NCBI GenBank assembly: GCA_023389575.1
Contig: JAEWEG010000049.1
Location: 24,792-88,791, forward strand
Length of the DNA: 64,000 nucleotides
Direction: 5' to 3'
From: Chloroflexota bacterium
GTDB lineage: Bacteria > Chloroflexota > Chloroflexia > Thermomicrobiales > UBA6265
Under the pieces are notes generated by a model. The model did not search any database. It saw nothing but the letters and a program-made list of their open reading frames with translations, and was not told the origin of the DNA. Shown one piece after another: positions 1-9,262 of the stretch. A program made the translations under genes and the position numbers. Within the stretch, counting starts at the first letter, position 1, and each line of letters starts with the position of its first letter.

Positions 1-1203
1 TTCAGCCAGGCGAGTGGCCATCGCGGTGGAGAATCGCTCGTCGTTGATGTCGTACTCCAGGTCGTGCACTTCCACGTTGTCGCCGAGTTCGGCCAGGAGA
101 GTGTCGATGAGCGCGGCGTCGGCCGCGGGATCGTGGAACACCCCGCCCTCGGTCGCGATCGCCGAGACTCCCCCGCGCGGGATGAACAGCGCCACCGGGC
201 CAGTCGCCGCGCTCAACTTGCGAGCGATCTGGCGCCCGAGTTCGGCGCACTCCTCTGGCGTGGTCCGCATCAGCGTGATCGTCGGGTTGTGGACGTAGAG
301 GTTCCGGCCCTCGAACTTCTCCGGAACGGAGTTCCGGGGCCCGAAGTTGACCATGTCGAGGGCGCCGAGGGAGACGACCTGCGGAATTCCATTCCATCCT
401 GCTGTTTCCAGGCGATCGGGACCAGCCGAGAAGATACCGCCCACGAGTTCGTCGGCCATTTCCGTGGTGGTGATGTCCAGCACCCCGGCCAGGAAACCGC
501 CTTCGGCCAACGCCTCCATCGATTGCCCGCCAGCGCCGGTCGCGTGGAACACCAGCACCTCGTAGCCTTGGCTCTCCAGCACCTCGCGGGCGTGCGTCAC
601 GGAGGGCGTGGTGACGCCGAACATGGTTGCCCCGATGAGCGGTCGTTCCTCGGTTGTCGCGTGGGGTCGGGCGTAGGCGGCAGCCATGCCGGCGATGGCA
701 CCCGCCGCGTTGCCCATGATCCGCCGCGAAACCTGGTTGATGCCTTCGATATCGACCACCGAATACATCATCGTGATATCGAGCGCGCCGACGTAGGGGC
801 GGGTGTCGCCCGATGCCACCGTGGAAACCATCAACTTGGGGACGCCGACCGGCAGCGCCCGCATCGCGTGGGTGACGAGCGACGATCCTCCCGAGCCGCC
901 CAGGCCGAGGATTCCCTGCAGGCGCCCCTCTTCGAACAGTTGGGTGACGATTCGCGCCGCGCCTTCGGCCATCGCCGCGACGGCCGCACCACGGTCGTTG
1001 GCGGCGGCAAGCCCTGCGATGGTGGTGCCAGCGGCGGCGGCCACCTCATCGCGGGAGATATCCGCCCCGGTTCGCGGTTCGCCGAGCACCCCGGCATCCA
1101 CCATCAGGACATCGCAATCCGAGTTCGCGCGAATCTCGTCGCGCAGGAAGGCATATTCCCTTCCCTTCGTATCAAGCGTTCCCAGCAAGACCACGGTCGC
1201 CAT
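1..1203 (-). CDS. Tm-1-like ATP-binding domain protein (UPF0261), runs off the window
   Basis: The reading frame opens at an ATG (1201-1203) and stays open to base 1 without a stop, giving 401 codons, close to the usual family length of about 400. The N-terminus begins MATVVLLGTLDTKGREYAFL, the typical UPF0261 opening. A Gly-rich segment GLGGSGGSSLV lies near residue 100, and an ATG upstream Shine-Dalgarno of GGAGGGATGA type is present. The family is related to the plant Tm-1 ATP-binding fold; its catalytic role in bacteria is poorly defined. It is the last gene of an apparent operon with the cupin and Gfo/Idh/MocA genes upstream, which suggests a catabolic role (inference). Only the extreme C-terminus is missing. 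Confidence 0.85.
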   Translation of the reverse strand, partial: MATVVLLGTLDTKGREYAFLRDEIRANSDCDVLMVDAGVLGEPRTGADISRDEVAAAAGTTIAGLAAANDRGAAVAAMAEGAARIVTQLFEEGRLQGILGLGGSGGSSLVTHAMRALPVGVPKLMVSTVASGDTRPYVGALDITMMYSVVDIEGINQVSRRIMGNAAGAIAGMAAAYARPHATTEERPLIGATMFGVTTPSVTHAREVLESQGYEVLVFHATGAGGQSMEALAEGGFLAGVLDITTTEMADELVGGIFSAGPDRLETAGWNGIPQVVSLGALDMVNFGPRNSVPEKFEGRNLYVHNPTITLMRTTPEECAELGRQIARKLSAATGPVALFIPRGGVSAIATEGGVFHDPAADAALIDTLLAELGDNVEVHDLEYDINDERFSTAMATRLAE

Positions 1204-1247
1204 CGAGTCATCCCTCCTGACAGGCTCACATCCTGACCACGCCGCGC

Positions 1248-1649
1248 TCAGGCGAGGTCGGTCGAATCCTCAAGATTCTCGGTCCGGCGGTCACCGGAGG
1301 AGAAGGAAATCACCGCCACCAGCGGCTCATCCCCCTTCGCCCTTGCCCAGTGCGGAATCCCCCGTGGAATGCGAATGACGTCGCCCGCCTTGAGCTCGAA
1401 CATCTCATCGCCGAGCTTGTGATCGGCCTCGCCCCGCACGACGTACAGAAGCTCCTCGCAGTTCGGGTGCAGGTGCAACGGATTTCGCTTGCCGGGCTCG
1501 ATGGTCACCACGCCAAAGGTCTGCTCCGCGCCTGGCATGGCCTCCTGACCGATGAGCCATCTGATATGGCCCCAATCCATCTGGACCGGCTCGACCTCGC
1601 CCACGCTCCGCACGACATCCTGGCCGTTCGCTTCGGGTTTCCCACTCAT
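1248..1649 (-). CDS. Single-domain cupin protein
   Basis: A 133-residue protein with one beta-barrel cupin domain. Cupin motif 1 is visible as HLHPNCEELLYVVRG around residues 58-72, with the metal-binding His, His and Glu. Motif 2 is GDVIRIPRGIPHWARA around residues 88-103. The start at 1649 is preferred over an upstream in-frame ATG because GGAGGAAACAGCG sits directly before it. The gene lies between the Gfo/Idh/MocA oxidoreductase and the Tm-1-like gene on the same strand. The substrate is unknown; it could be a sugar isomerase-like or purely binding cupin. Confidence 0.8.
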   Translation of the reverse strand: MSGKPEANGQDVVRSVGEVEPVQMDWGHIRWLIGQEAMPGAEQTFGVVTIEPGKRNPLHLHPNCEELLYVVRGEADHKLGDEMFELKAGDVIRIPRGIPHWARAKGDEPLVAVISFSSGDRRTENLEDSTDLA

Positions 1650-1721
1650 CCGCTGTTTCCTCCATGTCTCGTCCAAACGACCATGCGTGGATGCTACCGC
1701 CGTGGCGCCATCGTGCACACC

Positions 1722-2825
1722 TCAGGCCGGCGTGTTGATCACCACCTCGGTTCCAGCCGGGGTCGTGCAATAGGCCTCGAAAAGCTTGGCGAGTTCCAGC
1801 GACTGCCCCAACGTGCCCTTCGTGGGCGCGGTGTTGGTGAGGACACTCTCGCAGAAGTGAAGCACCTCGGGCACGTAGCCAAGGTAGAAGATGTTCTTGT
1901 TGTAGAGCTGTCCGAGCGAGAATTCGGGCTCCCAGGTCAGCGCGGCCGAGTCATTGTCGACCAGGAACGACGCCGATCGCCCGTAGGCGGGACGCGTCGC
2001 CTTGCGGTGATAGGTCACCTTGACGCCATTGTCGACCACGACCGATGTTCCCTCGCCAACCACCTCCAGCCGCTCCAGCAGGCCGGTTCCGGGATTGGCG
2101 CCGGGCATATGAAACGTCCCCACGGCCCCGGAGGCGAACCGCAGGTTGGTGACACTGCCACCGGTGATCGACTCCCAAAGGTAGGACATCGATTCGACCT
2201 CGCCCATCAGGTAATTGATGATCGCGCCGGGATGGTAGATGTGGTCAAGTAGGCCCCGCACCTTGGTCAGGTCGCCCCGGTCCTCCAGCGGCGGCATGCT
2301 TTGGGGATACCGGATGTACATCGACGTTGGCTGGCCGAACTCCTCCGAGTCGATGATTTCCCTGGCCCGAACGATGGAGGGAAAGAACATCTTCTTCAAG
2401 CCGCTCATCACGAAGCGATCGGCCCGCTCGCTTCCCTCGATCAACGCGCGGACATCCGCCACGCTTCCCGCGGTTGGCTTCTCCATCCAGACATGACAGC
2501 CAGCCGCGAGGGCGTCCAGGGCCAACGGCGTCGACTGCGGCCGTCCAGCCTCGTCGTACGAGGTCACGATGAACACGGCGTCGAGTTCCTCGTTGGCCAG
2601 CATCTCGTGGTGATCGGTATGGCTGGCGGTTGCACCGAACTGCCGGGCGAACGCCGCCGCGCGATCGCCATCCTTGTCGCACACCGCCACCAGCTCAACC
2701 GGCGCGTACTGGAAGGTGGGATAGACGTTGCGGAACGAATGGCCTCCCGCTCCGATGAATCCCACGCGGATTTTCCGCTCGTACTCGAAGTTGTATTTCA
2801 CGTAGTCCCGATGCGCTGAACCCAC
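1722..2825 (-). CDS. Gfo/Idh/MocA family NAD(P)-dependent oxidoreductase
   Basis: A 367-residue protein with an N-terminal Rossmann fold (VGFIGAGGHSFRN near residue 22) and the family-typical EKPTA segment near residue 117. Family members oxidise or reduce sugars, inositols or related cyclic polyols with NAD(P). The start codon is GTG at 2825, with a GGGATGACTGGAA leader. It is the first gene of a three-gene minus-strand operon with the cupin and the Tm-1-like protein. The conserved catalytic Lys of the EKP motif is present. Substrate cannot be assigned. Confidence 0.88.
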   Translation of the reverse strand: MGSAHRDYVKYNFEYERKIRVGFIGAGGHSFRNVYPTFQYAPVELVAVCDKDGDRAAAFARQFGATASHTDHHEMLANEELDAVFIVTSYDEAGRPQSTPLALDALAAGCHVWMEKPTAGSVADVRALIEGSERADRFVMSGLKKMFFPSIVRAREIIDSEEFGQPTSMYIRYPQSMPPLEDRGDLTKVRGLLDHIYHPGAIINYLMGEVESMSYLWESITGGSVTNLRFASGAVGTFHMPGANPGTGLLERLEVVGEGTSVVVDNGVKVTYHRKATRPAYGRSASFLVDNDSAALTWEPEFSLGQLYNKNIFYLGYVPEVLHFCESVLTNTAPTKGTLGQSLELAKLFEAYCTTPAGTEVVINTPA

Positions 2826-3090
2826 TTCCAGTCATCCCTTCCCACGCCCGCCGTCAGGCACCCACGGGGATCGACGGAGGTCGCGATGTTCACCTGTACG
2901 TGTCCCGCTGACGTTACCGCACACCATCCCCAAACACCATGGCTGGGCACCAGCGTCGAGGTTCCTCCCCTGCCGGCGAGGATTTTCCTCGCAAGACGAC
3001 ACATCGAAGCCAAATCCTTCCCGGCGGCGAATGTGGACAACCGGCCATACACTGGTGAAATGGCATGCCGCCTTCAGCGGGGAGCGGAAC

Positions 3091-4422
3091 ATGAGTGACC
3101 TGATGGTCGCCCGCACGCAGATGGGTTCATCGCTCGGATTCCACATCATCTTCGCGGCGCTCGGCATCGGCCTGCCGCTGCTGATGGTGATCGCCGAGGG
3201 CCTCGCGCTCAAGACCGGAAACCCGGTGTACCTCGCCCTGGCGAAACGCTGGTCGAAGGCGTTCGCCATCCTGTTCGCGGTCGGCGCCGTGTCGGGAACG
3301 ATCCTCTCGTTCCTCCTCGGGCTGCTCTGGCCCCGGTTCATGGAGTACGCCGGCGGCATCTTCGGCATGCCGTTCTCGCTGGAAGGGTTCGCCTTCTTCG
3401 TCGAGGCCATCTTCCTCGGCATCTACCTCTACGGCTGGAACCGGCTCTCCCCCCTCGCCCATTGGCTGAGCGGGATTCCGGTGGCCATCGCGGGCGCCGC
3501 CTCTGGCATCTTCGTGGTGGCGGCCAACGCCTGGATGAACAGCCCGGCCGGCTTCGACATCGTCGATGGTGAGCCGACCAACATCGACCCCGTGGCGGCC
3601 ATGTTCAACGACGCCTGGTTTCAGCAGGCGCTCCACATGACGCTCGCCGCCTACACCGCGAGCGCGTTCGCGGTGGCCGGCGTGTACGCCTGGGGCATCC
3701 TGCGCGGGCGACGGGACCGGTATCACCTCGGCGCGCTGAAGATCGCGATGGGACTCGGCGCGATCGTGTCGATCCTCCAGGTGATCTCCGGCGATCACAG
3801 CGCCCACTGGGTGGCCCAGAACCAGCCCGTGAAGTTCGCGGCCATCGAGGGCCTGTTCGAGACCACCGAAAATGCGCCGCTCACCATTGGCGGCTGGCCA
3901 GACCCGGAGACGCGGGAGACGCGGTTCGGCATCGAGATTCCGGGCCTGCTGAGCTTCCTCGCCCACCGCAGCCTGGACGCCTCGGTGACGGGGCTCAACG
4001 AGTTCCCGATGGAGGACCAGCCCGAACCCAGGATGGTACATCTCGCCTTCCAGGTGATGGTCGGGCTCGGAACGGCGATGGTCGCGGCCGGTGTCTGGTT
4101 CTGGTTCCGGGTCTGGCGCAAGGGCCGGATCGATCCTGGAAAATGGCAGCTCCGGGCGCTGGTCGCGCTCCTGCCAGCCGGGTTCATCGCCATCGAGGCG
4201 GGCTGGATCGTGACCGAGGTCGGACGGCAGCCATGGATCATCCAGGGAGTCATGCGCACCGAGGACGCCGTGACCGAGACGGGGAACCAGTTCGCGTCGT
4301 TCGGGGGGTTCACCATCATCTACGCGTTGCTGGCGGTCACCACCGTCTGGCTCCTCCTGCTGCTGGCGCGCACGCAACCGCCCATCGACGACGCTGGAGA
4401 GGAGGCGCCACATGTTTCCTGA
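3091..4422 (+). CDS. cydA: Cytochrome bd-type ubiquinol oxidase subunit I
   Basis: A 443-residue integral membrane protein that, with CydB, oxidises quinol and reduces oxygen to water at the cytoplasmic membrane. The heme-ligand His is at residue 18 (SSLGFHIIFAALG). The hallmark GRQPW motif is present at about residue 375 and the Q-loop is short, as in the CIO/short-loop branch. About nine hydrophobic helices are visible. The ATG at 3091 follows GGGGAGCGGAAC; an upstream in-frame ATG lacks a ribosome site. cydB overlaps the 3' end by 11 bases. No cydCD genes are present in the window. Confidence 0.95.
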   Translation: MSDLMVARTQMGSSLGFHIIFAALGIGLPLLMVIAEGLALKTGNPVYLALAKRWSKAFAILFAVGAVSGTILSFLLGLLWPRFMEYAGGIFGMPFSLEGFAFFVEAIFLGIYLYGWNRLSPLAHWLSGIPVAIAGAASGIFVVAANAWMNSPAGFDIVDGEPTNIDPVAAMFNDAWFQQALHMTLAAYTASAFAVAGVYAWGILRGRRDRYHLGALKIAMGLGAIVSILQVISGDHSAHWVAQNQPVKFAAIEGLFETTENAPLTIGGWPDPETRETRFGIEIPGLLSFLAHRSLDASVTGLNEFPMEDQPEPRMVHLAFQVMVGLGTAMVAAGVWFWFRVWRKGRIDPGKWQLRALVALLPAGFIAIEAGWIVTEVGRQPWIIQGVMRTEDAVTETGNQFASFGGFTIIYALLAVTTVWLLLLLARTQPPIDDAGEEAPHVS

Positions 4423-5506
4423 CGACGTGGTGGTCGATCTTCCGTTCATCGCCGGGTCGATCATGCTTGTTGGCGTGGTGATCTACGCCGTCACCGGCGG
4501 AGCGGACTTCGGCGGCGGCATCTGGGATCTGCTGGCCACCGGCAAGCGGGCGAAGGAGCAGCGCCTCGAAATCGCCCGGGCGATCGGGCCGATCTGGGAG
4601 GCCAACCACGTCTGGCTGATCTTCGTGATTGTGCTGAGCTTCACCCTGTTCCCGCCCGTGTTCGCGGCCGTCAGCACGGCGCTCTACATTCCGCTGACGC
4701 TCGTCCTGGCCGGCATCACGCTCCGTGGAGCGGCGTTCATCTTCCGCGCCTACGCCCACGATGTCTGGATCGCCCAGCGAAACTGGGGCGCGGTGTTCGC
4801 GGTATCCAGCGTGCTGACCCCGGTCCTGTTCGGGATGTGCGCCGGCGCGGTGGCGACCGGGAGGATCCGCGTCAACGACGGCGACGTGACCACCGAGGGG
4901 CTGGCGACCTGGCTCAACCCGTTTTCCATCCTGATCGGCTTGCTGGCCCTCACCACCTGCGCCTACCTGGCGGCCGTCTACCTCTGCGTGGAGACCACTG
5001 GCGAACTGCGGGAAGACTTCCGCCGCCGCGCGCTGGGAACGGCCGTGGCCTTCGGCGTGCTCGGCACGATTTCCCTGCCAGTCGCCCGGAGCGAGGCGCC
5101 GGTCATCTGGGACGGTCTATGGAACCGCGAGGCGTGGACCGTGATCCCGGCGGCGGTGATCCTCGGCCTGGTCACGCTGGGCGCGGTCTGGAAGCGCTCG
5201 TTCCGTCTCGCCAGGGTCAGCGCGGTCGGCGGCGTGGCGATGGTGCTGGGCGGCTGGGCGCTGGCGCAATACCCCTACCTGGTGGTGCCGGACCTGACAC
5301 TGGAGAACACGGCCGCGTCGGACGCGATGCTGCGAGCATCGCTGATCATCTACGCGGCGGGGGCGGTGATCCTGATGCCGTCGCTGGCGCTGCTGTTCGC
5401 GATGTTCAAGGGCAGGAACCCGGCGATGACCGGTGAGTTCGGCGCCTCGACCGGCGAGCTTCCCGCCAGCGAACGTGATGCTCCCGTACAGGCTGAACCC
5501 AGATAG
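4412..5506 (+). CDS. cydB: Cytochrome bd-type ubiquinol oxidase subunit II
   Basis: A 364-residue multi-helix membrane protein, translationally coupled to cydA by an 11-base overlap. The N-terminal segment with TGGADFGGGIWDLLATG is the CydB signature, and GPIWEANHVWLIF near residue 63 is also typical. It forms the heterodimer with CydA and completes the quinol oxidase. The C-terminus is hydrophilic and Glu/Ala-rich. The gene ends in TAG, which shows that amber is a normal terminator in this genome. Confidence 0.95.
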   Translation: MFPDDVVVDLPFIAGSIMLVGVVIYAVTGGADFGGGIWDLLATGKRAKEQRLEIARAIGPIWEANHVWLIFVIVLSFTLFPPVFAAVSTALYIPLTLVLAGITLRGAAFIFRAYAHDVWIAQRNWGAVFAVSSVLTPVLFGMCAGAVATGRIRVNDGDVTTEGLATWLNPFSILIGLLALTTCAYLAAVYLCVETTGELREDFRRRALGTAVAFGVLGTISLPVARSEAPVIWDGLWNREAWTVIPAAVILGLVTLGAVWKRSFRLARVSAVGGVAMVLGGWALAQYPYLVVPDLTLENTAASDAMLRASLIIYAAGAVILMPSLALLFAMFKGRNPAMTGEFGASTGELPASERDAPVQAEPR

Positions 5507-5623
5507 CGGGTGACCGCAGGCTGACCGTGGACTTGCGGATCGCCCCGCGCTGCAGCAGGATATCCACCTGCCACGCTGGACCCGGACTGGGACGATCCTG
5601 TCCCGCCCGCGTCCCGTCAGGTC

Positions 5624-5639
5624 AGGAGGTTCCGCCATC
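5624..5639 (+). promoter_or_regulatory. Ribosome binding site placing translation at an ATC codon
   Basis: AGGAGGT (5624-5630) is followed after six bases by ATC (5637-5639), in frame with the glycerophosphodiesterase. From the upstream in-frame TGA (5511-5513) to this point there is no ATG, GTG or TTG in frame, only CTG codons without a ribosome site. The first ATG (5670) lies beyond the catalytic His-Arg pair. The site therefore points to initiation at ATC. Confidence 0.6.
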
Positions 5640-6353
5640 GACCGACCGCTGATCGTCGCGCACCGGGCCATGGCGCCGGGCGCGCTGGAAAACGCCCGCT
5701 CCTCGATGGCGATCGCCACCGCCCAGGGGGCCGACCTGCTCGAAATGGACGTCCGCCTGAGCCTGGACCGCACGCCGATGGTGCTGCACGACGCGATGCT
5801 GCGCCGCACCACCCGGGCGCGTGGATGGGTCCGGCTCTGGCCGTCCTTCGCGCTCAGCCGCGTTCCCCTGCGCGACGCGCCGGAACGTGAACCGATCGCG
5901 ACGCTCGCTCGGGTGCTCGACGAGTTGCCCGACGGCGTCCAACCCGCGCTGCACCTGAAGGATCCCGCCGCCCTCAAGTCGGTGTTGAGGCTCATCGAAC
6001 GGCGAGGCATCCAGGGCCGCACCTGGCTGTGGCTAGAGCGAGCACGCGATACGTATGTCGCGACCCGCGCCCTACCCGAGCTACGGGTCACCATGCTGCG
6101 GGACACCGGTTGGCTCCCCGCCAACCGCGACCGCTACTTCCGGGAGGCCCAATGGAACGGGGCCTCGGGAGTCTCGATCCAACCGGATGCCGTAACTCCC
6201 GAACTCGTGTTTCACGCCCACCAGCACCACCTGCGCGTGTTCTCGGTGGCGTACGACGCGGGCGTCATCGTTCGCCTGATCGAGGCTGGGATCGACGGCA
6301 TCATCACCAACGACCCGGCCCAGGTCCAGCGCCTGATCGACGAGCACACTTAG
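5637..6353 (+). CDS. Glycerophosphodiester phosphodiesterase family protein with a probable ATC start
   Basis: About 238 residues of a GDPD TIM-barrel domain, which hydrolyses glycerophosphodiesters to an alcohol and glycerol-3-phosphate. The catalytic HR pair (VAHRAM) is at about residues 9-10, followed by ALENARSSM, the acidic LEMDV pair and the second catalytic His in VLHDAMLRRTT. The usual HRG is HRA here. A start at the first ATG (5670) would delete the HR motif, so the domain must begin upstream. The only position with a good ribosome site is the ATC at 5637. No signal peptide is visible, so the enzyme is likely cytoplasmic. The gene is about 130 bases downstream of cydB. Confidence 0.8.
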   Translation: MDRPLIVAHRAMAPGALENARSSMAIATAQGADLLEMDVRLSLDRTPMVLHDAMLRRTTRARGWVRLWPSFALSRVPLRDAPEREPIATLARVLDELPDGVQPALHLKDPAALKSVLRLIERRGIQGRTWLWLERARDTYVATRALPELRVTMLRDTGWLPANRDRYFREAQWNGASGVSIQPDAVTPELVFHAHQHHLRVFSVAYDAGVIVRLIEAGIDGIITNDPAQVQRLIDEHT

Positions 6354-6445
6354 CCCCGGAATCCCATGATTTCCCCAACCGTATTATGTGTGTGCTATCC
6401 TGCTCCGATATTCCGTACAATCGATATTCCTGGACAGGAGTGGCC

Positions 6446-7084
6446 ATGGGCGGCAAGAAGGTTAAGTCCGAAATCGAATCGATGCGCGGAGAACTCCGGA
6501 GTCTCTCGGAGGCGGTATGGGCACTGCGCGACCAGGTCACTTTCGAGGCAGCCACCGCCGCGGCCACCAATGGCTCGAACGGCACGCACCACGCCGATGT
6601 CGCCGCCGATCTCCAGGACGAAGGGGAAGGCCGGGGCTTGGTCATCACTCGCGGCGTGGTCCGGAACGCAATGGGATCCCGCGAGTACCGCTGGGACCTC
6701 GAGACCGGTGTCGAGTCGGCGCTCGAGGTCGACGAGGTCGAGGCGGCCCAGGTCCTGGCCGCGATCGGCCACCGGCAGCGACTGGCGATGCTGAAGGCCA
6801 TCTTCAACGCTCCCTCGACCGCCGCCGACCTGGTGACCTCGCTCGACCTGGGCACCACCGGCGCCGCGTACCATCACCTCAACGTGCTGCAATCTGCCGG
6901 ACTAGTGATCCAGCAAACACGAGGCGTGTTCGAACTGCGACCAGAGCGGGTATCGACGGTCCTCGCGATCCTGGCCGGTTTCGCCACCTCGGCCAGCGCG
7001 ATCGACACGCCTGTCGAGACCCCGGAGGAAGAGTCAATCGAAGAGCCCACGAAGGGCCGGGGCCGCAAGCGCAAGTCGTCGTAG
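6446..7084 (+). CDS. Winged-helix (ArsR-like) transcriptional regulator
   Basis: A 212-residue protein. An N-terminal segment (about residues 5-35, KSEIESMRGELRSLSEAV) looks like a short coiled coil. A polar linker follows, then a winged-helix domain at about residues 100-170 with AAQVLAAIGHRQRLAMLKAI and GAAYHHLNVLQSAGLV as the recognition region. The C-terminus is Glu/Lys/Arg-rich. The start at 6446 is chosen for ACAGGAGTGGCC immediately upstream; a longer frame to the left overlaps the phosphodiesterase gene. It ends before a strong bidirectional hairpin. The regulated genes are not evident. Confidence 0.75.
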   Translation: MGGKKVKSEIESMRGELRSLSEAVWALRDQVTFEAATAAATNGSNGTHHADVAADLQDEGEGRGLVITRGVVRNAMGSREYRWDLETGVESALEVDEVEAAQVLAAIGHRQRLAMLKAIFNAPSTAADLVTSLDLGTTGAAYHHLNVLQSAGLVIQQTRGVFELRPERVSTVLAILAGFATSASAIDTPVETPEEESIEEPTKGRGRKRKSS

Positions 7085-7104
7085 AAGGTCGCCCCACAAA
7101 CGAC

Positions 7105-7138
7105 AAACACCCCGGAAGCGATTGCTTCCGGGGTGTTT
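7105..7138. terminator. Bidirectional terminator hairpin between convergent genes
   Basis: A perfect 15-base-pair stem (7105-7119 with 7124-7138) closes a four-base GATT loop. The foot of the stem gives a short T-run on both strands. It sits between the convergent winged-helix regulator and typA, so it can terminate both. Confidence 0.9.
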
Positions 7139-7162
7139 GCCTGGTGGATCGTGGTACCGGCG

Positions 7163-9025
7163 TTAGTTGAGCGCGGCGGCCGCCTGGTCGGCGCGCTTCT
7201 TCGCCTTGGCCCGCTCGTCCTGCGAGAGGAACCGCTTGCGAAGGCGGAGCGCCTTCGGCGTCACTTCCAGCAGCTCGTCATCGGCAAGGAAATCGAGCGC
7301 CTGCTCGAGGCTGAAGATGACGGCCGGAGTCAGCCGCACCGAGATATCGGCGTTGCTCGACCGCATGTTGGTCAGCTTCTTGGCCCGGCAAATGTTCACG
7401 GTGAGGTCGGTCTGGCGCGGGTTCTGCCCCACGATCATGCCTTCGTACACCTCGGTGCCAGGCTCGATGAAGGTCACGCCTCGCTCCTGGGCGTTCGCGA
7501 TACCGTGGGCCAGCGCGGTGCCGGTCTCGGACGCCACCAGCGCGCCGCTGCGCGTCTGCTGGATCGGCCCCATCCATGGCTCGAAGTCGATCAGGCGGGA
7601 CGACATGACGATATTGCCCTTGGTGGCCGTCAACATCGCGTTGCGAAGGCCGATAAGGCCCCGGGTGGGAATGGCGAATTCGAGCCGCACGCTGCCGCGC
7701 CCGTCGTTGACCATGTCCAACATTCGGGCCCGCCGGCTGCCGGTGATCTCCGTCACCTGGCCGACGAATTCCTCGGTCACGTCAATGACCAGGTGCTCGA
7801 CCGGTTCCAGCACCTCGCCAGACTCATCCTTGCGGGTGACAACTTCTGGCCGGGAAACCTGGAACTCGTAGCCTTCGCGGCGCATGGTCTCGATCAGCAC
7901 CGAGAGATGGAGTTCGCCGCGACCCGCGACCGAAAAGACATCCGGCTGATCGGTCTGCTCGACCCGGAGCGAGAGGTTCGTTTCCAGTTCGCGCTGCAGG
8001 CGATCGCCAAGCTGCCGGGATGTCGAGAACTGGCCGTCCTGGCCGGAGAACGGCGACGTGCTCACCCCGAATGTCAGCTTCAGGGTCGGCTCTTCGATCG
8101 CGACCGCCGGAAGCGCCTCCGGGTGCTCGGGATCGGCCAGCGTCGAGCCGATCTTCGCCTCGGCGAAACCGGTGATGGCGACGAGGTCGCCCGCGGCGGC
8201 CGATTCGATCTCGCGGCGTCCAAGTCCCTCAAATGTCTGCAACGAGGTGATCCGGCCCCGGACGGGATCGCGGCCCTCGGTCAGCATCGTGATCAACTCA
8301 CCGTTGGCGACGTGCCCGCGCCGGATACGGCCAATGGCGATCCGGCCCCGGTGAAGGTCGTAGTCGATCGAGGTCACGAGCATCTGGAACGGCGCGTCGA
8401 TCTCCACGGCCGGTGCGGGCACCACTTCGAGAATGGCGTCCATCAGCGGGCGAAGATCGTCCGCCAGGTCGTCCGGGGCGAACCCGGCGCGACCATCGCG
8501 GCCAATAGCGTACAGGATCGGGAACTCGAGTTGGGCGGTGTCGACGGCGAGATCGAGGAAGAGGTCGTTGATCAGTTCGATGACCTCATCGATTCGTGCC
8601 GCCTTCTTGTCGATCTTGTTGATCACCACGATCGGGCGAAGGCCGATTTCCAGCGCGCGGGCCAGCACGGTCCGGGTCTGCGGCATCGGACCTTCGGCGG
8701 CGTCCACCAGCAGCAGGCAGCCATCGGCCATGTTGAGCACGCGCTCGACCTCGCCACCGAAGTCGGCGTGGCCGGGGGTGTCGATGACATTGATCTTGAT
8801 GCCGGCGTATTCGATGGCGGTGTTCTTGGCGAGGATGGTGATGCCCCGCTCCCGCTCAAGGTCGTTGGAGTCCATGATCAAGACACCGGCGGCGTCCGGG
8901 TCGCGGAAGATGTGGGACTGCTTGAGGAGGCCGTCGACGAGGGTGGTCTTGCCGTGATCGACGTGGGCGATGATGGCGATATTGCGCAGGTCGCTACGGC
9001 GCGTAATGTCTACAGCGATGGTCAC
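7163..9025 (-). CDS. typA: Translational GTPase TypA/BipA
   Basis: A 620-residue ribosome-associated GTPase of the elongation-factor family, involved in ribosome assembly and stress adaptation. G1 is IAHVDHGKTTL at residues 18-28. The switch region contains RERGITILAKNTA, G3 is DTPGHADFGGEVERVL and G4 is VINKIDKKAARIDE. These are followed by the domain II beta barrel, the EF-G-like domains and the TypA-specific C-terminal domain (GMIVGQNPRQTDLTVN). Length equals the usual 600-620. The start is GTG at 9025 with a weak ribosome site. Confidence 0.97.
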   Translation of the reverse strand: MTIAVDITRRSDLRNIAIIAHVDHGKTTLVDGLLKQSHIFRDPDAAGVLIMDSNDLERERGITILAKNTAIEYAGIKINVIDTPGHADFGGEVERVLNMADGCLLLVDAAEGPMPQTRTVLARALEIGLRPIVVINKIDKKAARIDEVIELINDLFLDLAVDTAQLEFPILYAIGRDGRAGFAPDDLADDLRPLMDAILEVVPAPAVEIDAPFQMLVTSIDYDLHRGRIAIGRIRRGHVANGELITMLTEGRDPVRGRITSLQTFEGLGRREIESAAAGDLVAITGFAEAKIGSTLADPEHPEALPAVAIEEPTLKLTFGVSTSPFSGQDGQFSTSRQLGDRLQRELETNLSLRVEQTDQPDVFSVAGRGELHLSVLIETMRREGYEFQVSRPEVVTRKDESGEVLEPVEHLVIDVTEEFVGQVTEITGSRRARMLDMVNDGRGSVRLEFAIPTRGLIGLRNAMLTATKGNIVMSSRLIDFEPWMGPIQQTRSGALVASETGTALAHGIANAQERGVTFIEPGTEVYEGMIVGQNPRQTDLTVNICRAKKLTNMRSSNADISVRLTPAVIFSLEQALDFLADDELLEVTPKALRLRKRFLSQDERAKAKKRADQAAAALN

Positions 9026-9114
9026 AGGCGTCGGCTTTCAGTGGGGGTACGGAACGACGATGGTGGATCAGGGGTCGAGGGCAGTGAATCGGTCAAGGGG
9101 CATACTAAAATTCC

Positions 9115-9128
9115 GTGAAACAATTCAC
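9115..9128. promoter_or_regulatory. Small palindrome upstream of typA
   Basis: GTGAA-ACAA-TTCAC is a perfect five-base inverted repeat in the AT-richer 237-base gap between typA and the response regulator gene. It lies about 90 bases upstream of the typA start. It could be an operator; nothing else supports the assignment. Confidence 0.25.
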
Positions 9129-9262
9129 AGCCTCACGACCAGTTTATCACGTCGAGGATCCATTCCTCATTGCGACAGGTCAAACCATCGTTGACGTTCA
9201 CCGGGGTCTGGGTAGAGACACGTTTCGGGTCACTATCAAGTCTCTGGCCTACCGACCTCACA

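Noticed and set aside
7133..9118. A 661-codon plus-strand open frame opposite typA
   Set aside because: Antisense shadow of a perfectly conserved GTPase; no recognisable domain and no upstream ribosome site.
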